A stretch of DNA of 64,000 bases from Streptomyces lydicus (GTDB lineage Bacteria; Actinomycetota; Actinomycetes; Streptomycetales; Streptomycetaceae): positions 62,001 through 126,000 of the forward strand of contig NZ_JNZA01000016.1 of assembly GCF_000717345.1 (NCBI RefSeq), given 5' to 3'. Below are positions 1 through 7,093 of this stretch, piece after piece. Both the position numbers and the translations under genes were made by a program. Position 1 is the first letter of the stretch; the number at the start of each line of letters is the position of its first letter. The notes under the pieces were generated by a model. That model was not told where the DNA came from and did no database searches. It saw nothing but the letters and a program-made list of their open reading frames with translations.

Positions 1-191
1 CGCCGGACCGGCCCCGGACCCCGGTTCCGTCGCTGTCCCCGCCTCCGCCGTCATTCATGCCGCCTCAGCATAAGTGCACCCCACCAGGCATTTCCCCGGG
101 CATCCGGAGACTTCCTACGTTTCCCCCGTCGGTCCATCCACCCGGAGCGCGGCACCCCCGGCGCTCCGCACGATCACGGGAGTTGAGCACG

Positions 192-1448
192 GTGCGCAAG
201 GTCTGGCTGCTGACGCTGGGGGCGTTCACCCTCGGCCTGGACGCCTATGTGATGGCCGGGCTGCTGCCGGTCCTCGCGGACGACATCGGCACCCGGGTGT
301 CGCTGGCGGGCCAGCTGGTGACGGTCTTCACGCTGGCCTACGCCCTCTCCGCGCCCCTGGTCGCCGGCCTGTTCTCCGGCGTACGGCCCCGGGTGCTGCT
401 GCTCGCCGCGCTGGCCGTCTTCACGCTCGGCAACGCCGCGACCGCCCTGGCCCCTTCGCTGGGCGCCCTGCTCGCCGCCCGCGCCGTGGCGGGCGCCGGG
501 GCCGGGGTCTACTCCGCGCTGTCCACGGCCGCGGCCGCCGCGCTGGCGCCCGAGGGGCGGCGCGGGCGGGCGCTGGCGGTGGTGATGGGCGGGATGAGTG
601 CGGGCACCGTCCTCGGCGTGCCGATCGGGGTGCTGCTGGCCGAGCACACCGGCTGGCGGGCCACGATGTGGCTGCTCACGGGCCTCGGCGCGGTGGCGCT
701 CGCCGGTCTCGCGGCCCGGCTGCCCGAGGTGCCGGCCGGGCCCGCGGTGCCGGTGCGGGAGCGGCTGGCGGCGCTCACGGACCGCGCGCTGGCGCCCGTC
801 GTCGGGGTGTCCTTCCTGGCCGCGGTGGCCAGCCTCGGCCTGTACACCTACCTCGCGCCGGTGCTGGCCGCGGCGGGCGGCATCGGCGGGGTCGCGCCGT
901 ACCTGTGGGCCTGGGGTGCCGGCGGGGTGCTGGGCAGTGTCCTGGCCGGGCCGCTGGTGGACCGTACGGGACCCGCCCGGGTGCCGTTCCGGCGGGCCGG
1001 GCGGACCCCGGCGCACCCGGCGGGCGGCGGGACGGACCGGGGCGGGCGGGCCCGGGCCCTGGTCGGCGGCGTGCTGGTGGTCGTCGTCGCCGCGCAGGCC
1101 CTGCTGCCCCGGCTGGCCGCCGTGGCGCTGCCCGGCGCGGTGGCCGCGCTGGTGGCGTGGGGCGCGGCGGGCTGGGCGCTGCAGGTGCCCCAGCAGCACC
1201 GGCTGCTGGAACTGGCCGGACCGCGCGGCACGGTCGCCCTCGCGCTGAACAACTCGGCGCTCTACCTGGGCAGTGCGGTCGGCTCCGCGCTCGGCGGACT
1301 GGCGCTCGGGGCGGGCCTGGCGCCGGACGCGCTGCCGTGGGCGGCCGCCGCGGTGGCGGCGGCCGCCCTCGCCGTCCACCTGGCGGCGGGCCGACGCTCC
1401 CGGGTTGCCGCGGGCGTGAGTACCCTTGGCAGTTATGAGCACTCTTGA
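192..1448 (+). CDS. MFS transporter (AraJ/drug-efflux type)
   Basis: Predicted 12-helix inner-membrane major facilitator protein of about 418 residues, probably a proton-driven exporter of small molecules. Alternating hydrophobic helices start with KVWLLTLGAFTLGLDAYVMA, and the family's short polar loop follows helix 2 (FSGVRPRVLLLAAL). A long Arg/Pro/Gly-rich cytoplasmic loop near residues 260-300 separates the two six-helix halves. I chose GTG 192 because GGGAG at 178-182 sits 9 nt ahead of it; TTG 183 is too close to that SD, and the frame stays open upstream only because of high GC. Its last 14 bases overlap the next gene, so the two may be translated together. The substrate is unknown. 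Confidence 0.8.
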   Translation: MRKVWLLTLGAFTLGLDAYVMAGLLPVLADDIGTRVSLAGQLVTVFTLAYALSAPLVAGLFSGVRPRVLLLAALAVFTLGNAATALAPSLGALLAARAVAGAGAGVYSALSTAAAAALAPEGRRGRALAVVMGGMSAGTVLGVPIGVLLAEHTGWRATMWLLTGLGAVALAGLAARLPEVPAGPAVPVRERLAALTDRALAPVVGVSFLAAVASLGLYTYLAPVLAAAGGIGGVAPYLWAWGAGGVLGSVLAGPLVDRTGPARVPFRRAGRTPAHPAGGGTDRGGRARALVGGVLVVVVAAQALLPRLAAVALPGAVAALVAWGAAGWALQVPQQHRLLELAGPRGTVALALNNSALYLGSAVGSALGGLALGAGLAPDALPWAAAAVAAAALAVHLAAGRRSRVAAGVSTLGSYEHS

Positions 1449-1728
1449 GCCCGAGCGCGGGGCAGGCACGGGGACCCTCGTAGAGCCGACACCACAGGTG
1501 TCGCACGGCGACGGCGACCACGAGCGCTTCGCCCACTACGTCCAGAAGGACAAGATCATGGCGAGCGCGCTCGACGGTACCCCCGTCGTGGCGCTCTGCG
1601 GCAAGGTCTGGGTACCGGGCCGTGACCCCAAGAAGTACCCGGTCTGCCCCATGTGCAAGGAGATCTTCGAGTCCATGGGCGCCGGTGGCGACAAGGACAA
1701 GGGCGGCAAGGACGGCGGCAAGAAGTAA
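1435..1728 (+). CDS. DUF3039 family protein, putative zinc-binding
   Basis: Small 97-residue actinobacterial protein of unknown function. The conserved core holds His29 and His34, then Cys55 and a CPMC pair (Cys71, Cys74), an arrangement that could bind one metal ion; this is inferred from spacing. The tail is a Lys/Gly/Asp-rich flexible stretch. ATG 1435 overlaps the end of the MFS gene. No Shine-Dalgarno is seen, but TACCCT lies at 1421-1426, 8 nt before the ATG, so it may also be transcribed as a leaderless mRNA from inside the MFS gene. Family membership is recognised by sequence pattern; the function is not known. Confidence 0.85.
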   Translation: MSTLEPERGAGTGTLVEPTPQVSHGDGDHERFAHYVQKDKIMASALDGTPVVALCGKVWVPGRDPKKYPVCPMCKEIFESMGAGGDKDKGGKDGGKK

Positions 1729-1815
1729 CGCCGCGGGCCGCACGCCCCAGCAGAACAGCAGGAGCCGCAGGACGTCGTGACCGGTGTCGTGCGGTGGCGG
1801 TGCCCCGCCGTGGGT

Positions 1816-1846
1816 ACGGGCCCGGGCCCTCGTGGACCGGGCCCGT
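1816..1846 (+). terminator. Hairpin downstream of the DUF3039 gene
   Basis: Perfect 10-bp stem (1816-1825 with 1837-1846, ACGGGCCCGG and its complement) and an 11-nt loop. There is no U tract, as is common for Streptomyces terminators. The remainder of the 376-bp gap 1729-2104 is very GC-rich and shows no other gene. A GAAGG just before 2105 is the likely ribosome-binding site of the next gene. Confidence 0.4.
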
Positions 1847-2104
1847 CGGCGTTCCCGCGCGCGGCCGGCGCCGCGGACGGGCCCGGCCGCCCGCCGCGGC
1901 GCACAACCGCCCCCGCCGCCCCGGGGATTGCGCCGCCTCCCGCCCCGGCCCGCCCCTCGTGACGGCCCTCTTCGGGTGAACGGGAAACGGCCGGGGCGGG
2001 ATCATGGCAGCATCGACCGCGACGACCACCCGCGCCGATCTTCTCCGTACCCGCACAGCGCCGACCGGTCCCGTGCCCGGGCGGCGCGCCGAAGGACTGA
2101 CGGC

Positions 2105-3757
2105 ATGCCGGACACAGACACCCACCCGGGAGCGGGCGCCGGCCTGATCCCGGCACCGCTGAGCGTCGACGGGCCCCACCGCTGCGCGGTCCGCCTCGGC
2201 AACGGCACCGCGCTGGCCGCCGCGCCCGGCACCGAGGACACCGCGCACTGGCTGCGCGCCACCCTCGGCGCGGCCTTCGGCCTCCCGCTGCCGCCCGGCC
2301 CCGCCGACGCCACCGACACCCTCGTCCTCGCCCTGGACCCGGCCCTGCCGCCCGAGGGCTACCGCCTGGAGGCGGTGAGCCGTTGGGGCGTCCGGCTCAC
2401 CGGCGGCGGCCCGGCCGGTGTCTTCTGGGGAGCGCAGACCCTGCGTCAGCTCCTCGGCCCGCACGCCTTCCGCCGCGCCCCGCTCGCCCCGGGCAGCCCC
2501 GTCGTCCTGCCGGCGCAGACCATCGAGGACGCCCCCCGCTTCGCCTGGCGCGGCATGCTGCTCGACGTCGCACGGCACTTCCTGCCCAAGGACGGTGTGC
2601 TGCGCTGCCTCGACCTGCTCGCCGCGCACAAGCTCAACGTCCTGCACCTGCACCTCACCGACGACCAGGGCTGGCGCGTGGAGATCCGGCGCTACCCGGA
2701 GCTGACCCGCACCGGCGCCTGGCGCGCGCGCACCAAAATCGGCCACCGCGCCTCCCCCCTGTGGGACGAGCGCCCGCACGGCGGCTACTACACCCAGGAC
2801 GACCTCCGCGAGATCGTCGCCTACGCCGCCCGGCGGCACATCACCGTCGTCCCCGAGATCGACCTCCCCGGACACTCGCAGGCCGCCATCGCCGCCTACC
2901 CCGAACTCGGCAACACCGACGTCCTCGACACCACCTCCCTGCAGGTCTGGGACACCTGGGGCGTCAACCCCAACGTACTGGCACCCACCGACAACACCCT
3001 GCGGTTCTACGAGCACGTCCTGGAGGAGGTCCTCGACCTCTTCCCCTCGCCGTTCGTGCACATCGGCGGCGACGAGTGCCCCAAGGACCAGTGGCGGGCG
3101 TCCGCCGCCGCGCAGGCCCGGATCGCCGAACTGTCGCTGGCCGGCGAGGACGAGCTGCAGAGCTGGTTCATCCGGCACTTCGACCGCTGGCTCAGCGACC
3201 GCGGCCGGCGCCTGATCGGCTGGGACGAGATCCTCGAAGGCGGCCTGGCCGAGGGTGCCGCCGTGTCGTCGTGGCGGGGCTACGCGGGCGGCATCGCGGC
3301 CGCCAAATCCGGCCACGACGTGGTCATGTGCCCCGAACAGCAGGTCTATCTGGACCACCGTCAGGACCCGTCCCCGGACGAGCCGGTACCGATCGGCTTC
3401 GTACGGACCCTGGAGGACGTCTACCGCTTCGAGCCGGTCCCGCCGGAACTGACGGCCGAACAGGCCGCGCACGTCCTGGGCACCCAGGCCAACGCCTGGA
3501 CCGAGGTCATGGACACTCAGGCGCGCCTGGACTACCAGGTCTTCCCGCGGCTGGCCGCGTTCGCCGAGGTCGCCTGGTCGCGGCTGCCCGCCCCGGCGGA
3601 CCGCGACTACCAGGACTTCACCCGGCGGATGGCCGTCCACTACGCCCGGCTGGACGCCCTCGGCGTCGACTACCGGCCACCCGGCGGCCCCCACCCCTGG
3701 CAGAAACGCCCCGGCGTGCTCGGACGCCCGATCGACGGGGCGCCCCCAAACGTGTGA
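2105..3757 (+). CDS. Beta-N-acetylhexosaminidase, GH20
   Basis: Glycoside hydrolase family 20 enzyme (550 aa) that removes terminal N-acetylglucosamine or galactosamine from chitin-derived or glycan oligosaccharides by substrate-assisted catalysis. The catalytic pair is Asp323-Glu324 in HIGGDECPKDQW. The barrel start (WRGMLLDVARHF), LHLHLTDDQGWR, EIDLPGHSQAAI, and the late Trp (QANAWTEVMD) that shapes the sugar pocket are all present. An N-terminal GH20b-like alpha/beta domain covers about residues 15-140. No signal peptide is visible, so it is probably cytoplasmic, matching import of chitobiose by the Das system. ATG 2105 follows GAAGG. I see no DasR-type operator directly upstream. Confidence 0.92.
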   Translation: MPDTDTHPGAGAGLIPAPLSVDGPHRCAVRLGNGTALAAAPGTEDTAHWLRATLGAAFGLPLPPGPADATDTLVLALDPALPPEGYRLEAVSRWGVRLTGGGPAGVFWGAQTLRQLLGPHAFRRAPLAPGSPVVLPAQTIEDAPRFAWRGMLLDVARHFLPKDGVLRCLDLLAAHKLNVLHLHLTDDQGWRVEIRRYPELTRTGAWRARTKIGHRASPLWDERPHGGYYTQDDLREIVAYAARRHITVVPEIDLPGHSQAAIAAYPELGNTDVLDTTSLQVWDTWGVNPNVLAPTDNTLRFYEHVLEEVLDLFPSPFVHIGGDECPKDQWRASAAAQARIAELSLAGEDELQSWFIRHFDRWLSDRGRRLIGWDEILEGGLAEGAAVSSWRGYAGGIAAAKSGHDVVMCPEQQVYLDHRQDPSPDEPVPIGFVRTLEDVYRFEPVPPELTAEQAAHVLGTQANAWTEVMDTQARLDYQVFPRLAAFAEVAWSRLPAPADRDYQDFTRRMAVHYARLDALGVDYRPPGGPHPWQKRPGVLGRPIDGAPPNV

Positions 3758-3806
3758 GCCCCCGTGCAAGGAGGGAGCCCGCCCGGCCGGACCCTGGGAC
3801 GGTGGT

Positions 3807-3840
3807 GCGGTACGGCGGTTCCTCCGCCCCGCCGTACCGC
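3807..3840 (+). terminator. Hairpin downstream of GH20 gene
   Basis: Perfect 12-bp stem (3807-3818 GCGGTACGGCGG with 3829-3840) and a 10-nt loop, 50 nt after the hexosaminidase stop. There is no U tract. The palindromic core TACGGCGG/CCGCCGTA recurs near 3851 and 4055 in the same 343-bp gap. Confidence 0.45.
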
Positions 3841-3901
3841 CCTGCGGGGCACCGCCGTACCGACGGGGCGTGCCCGCGGCGGCCGGCCGCCACCGTGCTC
3901 C

Positions 3902-3940
3902 CTCACGGCCCGTGGCGGGTGAACTCACGGCCTGTGGCGG
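3902..3940 (+). promoter_or_regulatory. Two direct repeats ahead of the xdh-like operon
   Basis: CTCACGGCCCGTGGCGG (3902-3918) is repeated with one change at 3924-3940, a 22-bp period (about two helical turns). It lies 160-200 bp before the first gene of the xanthine-dehydrogenase-like operon, a suitable place for a regulator. The function is inferred from position only. Confidence 0.3.
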
Positions 3941-4100
3941 ACGAAACCGGACCAGCAGCCTGTTCGGGGACGGAACGCCGCTTCGTGGACCCTCGCGCCG
4001 AGGGCCCGGGAAGATGTGCCAGAGTTGCCACGTCCGGGCCGTGAGCACGTACCGTACGGCGGAGCGGAACTGCCGGGACACCGGGGAAGGGGCAGCTGGC

Positions 4101-4997
4101 TTGACCACGCACGCACCGCACGCGTCGCACACGGTGACGTTGCCGGCCTCGCTCGACGAGGCGGTGGCGGCGCTCACCGCCATGCCTGCCGCCGTGCCCG
4201 TCGCGGGCGGCACCGATCTCATGGCGGCGGTCAACGCCGGACTCCTCAGACCCGCGGCCCTGGTGGGCCTCGGCCGGATCAGCGAGATCCGCGGCTGGCA
4301 GTACCTGGACGGCCATGCGCTGCTCGGCGCCGGCCTCACCCTCGCCCGCATGGGACGCCCCGACTTCGCCGCCCTGATCCCCGGTCTCGCCGCCGCCGCC
4401 CGCGCGGCCGGCCCGCCGCAGATCCGCAACGCCGGCACCCTGGGCGGCAACATCGTCACCTCCGCGGCCACGGGCGACACCCTGCCGGTGCTCGCCGCCC
4501 TGGAGGCCACGGTGATCATCGCCGGTCCCGGGGGCGGCCGCCGAGAGATCCCGGTCAGCCACCTGCTGGCCGGCCGCGAGATGCTGCACCCCGGCGAACT
4601 CGTCGGTTTCGTACGGGTGCCGCTGCTGCACGCCCCGCAGACCTTCCTCAAGGCCACCGGCCGCACCGGCCCCGGCCGCGCCACCGCCTCGGTCGCGCTG
4701 GTCCTGGACCCGGCCCGGCGCGGGGTGCGCTGCGCGGTCGGCGCGGTCGCCGCCATGCCGCTGCGCCCCCTGGAGGCCGAGCAGTGGGTGGCCTCGCTCA
4801 TCGACTGGGACGGCGAACGCGGCCTGGTACCCGAGGCCCTGACGGCCTTCGGCGACTACGTCGCGGCCGCCTGCATCCCCGACCCGGCACCGCCGGAGGA
4901 CGGCTCCGAACCGGCGGCCCTGCCGCCCGCCGCGCTGCACCTGCGCCGTACGGTGGCAGCCCTGGCCCGCCGCGCACTCGGGAGGGCGCTGTCATGA
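4101..4997 (+). CDS. XDH-like FAD-binding (medium) subunit
   Basis: 298-residue FAD subunit of the xanthine dehydrogenase/CO dehydrogenase family (CoxM/XdhB type), which passes electrons from the FeS subunit to its acceptor. Two flavin-binding motifs are clear: AGGTDLMAAVNAG (about residue 35) and the AGPPQIRNAGTLGGNIVTS segment (about residues 100-118), where TLGGN contacts the FAD pyrophosphate. TTG 4101 is chosen because GGAAGGGG at 4084-4091 lies 9 nt ahead and the family start aligns here. The stop overlaps the ATG of the FeS gene (ATGA), so translation is coupled. Unlike the large subunit, this subunit looks conventional. Confidence 0.87.
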   Translation: MTTHAPHASHTVTLPASLDEAVAALTAMPAAVPVAGGTDLMAAVNAGLLRPAALVGLGRISEIRGWQYLDGHALLGAGLTLARMGRPDFAALIPGLAAAARAAGPPQIRNAGTLGGNIVTSAATGDTLPVLAALEATVIIAGPGGGRREIPVSHLLAGREMLHPGELVGFVRVPLLHAPQTFLKATGRTGPGRATASVALVLDPARRGVRCAVGAVAAMPLRPLEAEQWVASLIDWDGERGLVPEALTAFGDYVAAACIPDPAPPEDGSEPAALPPAALHLRRTVAALARRALGRALS

Positions 4998-7093
4998 GTG
5001 ACGCCGACAACCGCCATCCGCACGCCCCGCACCCCGAGCAGGGCTGGCAGCCGCTGCCGCAGGGCGGCGAGTACGAGTCGGAGGCAACCGCCTTCGTCCA
5101 GCTGCCGGAGGGCTTCACCACCGGGGTCTACGGCGGCCGCACCCCCGGCTGGACCCCGGGCGCCGACCCGCTCGCCGCGCCCGGCCACGGCTACACCCCG
5201 CCGGCCTCCTTCACCCCGCACGCCCCCGCGCCGGGCGCCGGCGCGGACAACGACCCGGCGGCCACCGGCCAGTGGACGATGCCGTTCGCCGGCCCCGCGG
5301 CCGGCTACGCCGACCCGTCCGCCGGCTACCCGGCGCACACCGAGGCCCCGGCCCACCACGACCCGCACGCCGGCTACCGGGGCGGTGCGCCCGACGGGTC
5401 CCGGCCGTGGGGCGGCGAACCCGTGGACTGGCCCGTGGCGGGCAGCCCGGAGGCGGGCGGCACCGGAAGCTGGTCGGTGCCGGTCGCGGCCGACGACGGT
5501 GTGGAGGAGTCCGGCGAGTACCTGGTGGGCGACGAGCGCCTGACGGGCCGTACGGGCCACGCCGGGCTGCCCGGTCACCCGGGCCACGACGCCGCCGCCT
5601 ACCAGGGCGGCTACCCGGGCGCCGGCGCGTACGACACCGCCGGCAGCGCGGCGGACCCCGCGGAGGCCGCCCGCACCGGGCACTGGAACTTCACCGCCGG
5701 GCTCAGCGCCACCGGCGGCGCGCAGACGCCCGCCGAGGACGTCGCGCCGGGCGGCGCCGGACAGGACCCGTACGGCGGCCCCGTGCAGGGCTCCTACGCG
5801 CCGGAGAGCGCCCCGCGGAACGGCGGCGCGCACGACCTCGGCCCGCACGACACCGGCGCGCATGACACCGGCGCGCACGACGTCACCGCGCACGACGTCG
5901 AAGGCCACGGCGCCGCAGATCCGTACGGGACGGGCGCCGACACCCCGGACACCGCCGCGACCGGGCACTGGTCGCTGCCGGCCGACGCGCTGGCCCAGTG
6001 GCCGCCCGCGGGCAACACGGCGCAGCCCGCGCACGACGGGGCGGTCGACGTGCCCGCCCCCGCCGGTGCGGGCAGCTGGACGACCCCGGCGGCCGACGAG
6101 GAACGCCCGCAGGCACCCGACGAGTTCGCGCCGCCCGCCGACGGCAGCCCGGCCGCGCCCGGTACCCCGGAGGCCGCCGGAACGCACCCGGACGCCTTCG
6201 AGCCCGCCGCGCCCGCCGCGTCCTTCGAGCCCGACCCGGACCCCGTCCACGACCAGCAGGCCGGTCACGCCCCGGACCCCGCCCCCGGCGGAACCGACGC
6301 GACCGCCGGGGACGACGGCGCGGCGGCCGCCACCGGTGCGCCCGGCGCCGCCGAGGACGCCGACCGGGGCACGGCCCCCGACGCGCCCTCCGACGCGCCC
6401 GACGGCACCGCGCCGGACCCGGCGGACGGCGAGGCGCCCGCCCCCGCCGTGGCACCCGACTCCCACGACGAACACCCCGCCGCCTCCTACGTGCTGCGCG
6501 TCAACGGCATCGACCGGCCCGTCACCGACGCCTGGATCGGCGAGTCGCTGCTGTACGTGCTGCGCGAGCGCCTCGGCCTGGCCGGCGCCAAGGACGGCTG
6601 CTCGCAGGGCGAGTGCGGCGCCTGCTCCGTCCAGGTGGACGGGCGGCTGGTGGCGTCCTGCCTGGTGCCCGCGGCGACAGCGGCGGGCAGCGAGGTCCGC
6701 ACGGTCGAGGGGCTCGCGCAGAACGGCGTGCCGTCCGACGTGCAGCGGGCGCTCGCCGCGTCCGGTGCCGTGCAGTGCGGCTTCTGCGTACCGGGCATGG
6801 CGATGACCGTGCACGACCTGCTGGAGGGCAACCACGCCCCCAGCGAGCTGGAGACCCGCAAGGCGCTGTGCGGCAACCTCTGCCGCTGCTCCGGCTACCG
6901 GGGCGTGCTGGAGGCCGTCGAGGAGGTCGTCAAGGAGCGCGCGGAGGCCGCGGAGGCCGCCTACGCCGCACTGGACGACCCGGACGGGCCGGCACCGGCG
7001 GACACCGCCCGCATTCCCCACCAGGCAGGCCCCGCCGACCCCATGGGCCCTGCCCCGCACGACCAGGATCCGCACACGGGAGGCTCGGCATGA
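4994..7093 (+). CDS. XDH-like 2Fe-2S subunit with long low-complexity N-terminus
   Basis: 699-residue protein whose last 200 residues form the two-cluster ferredoxin subunit of the xanthine dehydrogenase family. Cluster I ligands are Cys536, 541, 544 and 556 (DGCSQGECGACS). Cluster II ligands are Cys595, Cys598, Cys632 and a neighbour in the CGNLCRCSGY loop. Typical members are 160-200 aa. Here about 495 Ala/Pro/Gly/Asp-rich residues precede the domain, with five spaced copies of a T/AG-x-W-x-x-P-like motif (TGQWTMP, TGSWSVP, TGHWNFT, TGHWSLP, AGSWTTP) and a GAHDT tandem at residues 275-300. The extension is presumably disordered, with unknown role. Both ends overlap the neighbouring genes by 4 nt. 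Confidence 0.85.
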   Translation: MSDADNRHPHAPHPEQGWQPLPQGGEYESEATAFVQLPEGFTTGVYGGRTPGWTPGADPLAAPGHGYTPPASFTPHAPAPGAGADNDPAATGQWTMPFAGPAAGYADPSAGYPAHTEAPAHHDPHAGYRGGAPDGSRPWGGEPVDWPVAGSPEAGGTGSWSVPVAADDGVEESGEYLVGDERLTGRTGHAGLPGHPGHDAAAYQGGYPGAGAYDTAGSAADPAEAARTGHWNFTAGLSATGGAQTPAEDVAPGGAGQDPYGGPVQGSYAPESAPRNGGAHDLGPHDTGAHDTGAHDVTAHDVEGHGAADPYGTGADTPDTAATGHWSLPADALAQWPPAGNTAQPAHDGAVDVPAPAGAGSWTTPAADEERPQAPDEFAPPADGSPAAPGTPEAAGTHPDAFEPAAPAASFEPDPDPVHDQQAGHAPDPAPGGTDATAGDDGAAAATGAPGAAEDADRGTAPDAPSDAPDGTAPDPADGEAPAPAVAPDSHDEHPAASYVLRVNGIDRPVTDAWIGESLLYVLRERLGLAGAKDGCSQGECGACSVQVDGRLVASCLVPAATAAGSEVRTVEGLAQNGVPSDVQRALAASGAVQCGFCVPGMAMTVHDLLEGNHAPSELETRKALCGNLCRCSGYRGVLEAVEEVVKERAEAAEAAYAALDDPDGPAPADTARIPHQAGPADPMGPAPHDQDPHTGGSA

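Noticed and set aside
1729..2104. DasR operator ahead of the GH20 gene
   Set aside because: No stretch close to ACTGGTCTAGACCACT was found there, although the gene's function would fit DasR control.
1556..4801. Very long open frame on the minus strand opposite the hexosaminidase and FAD subunit genes
   Set aside because: The plus-strand genes have full family motifs; long antisense frames follow from the extreme GC bias at codon third positions, and this one encodes only Arg/Pro/Gly-rich sequence.
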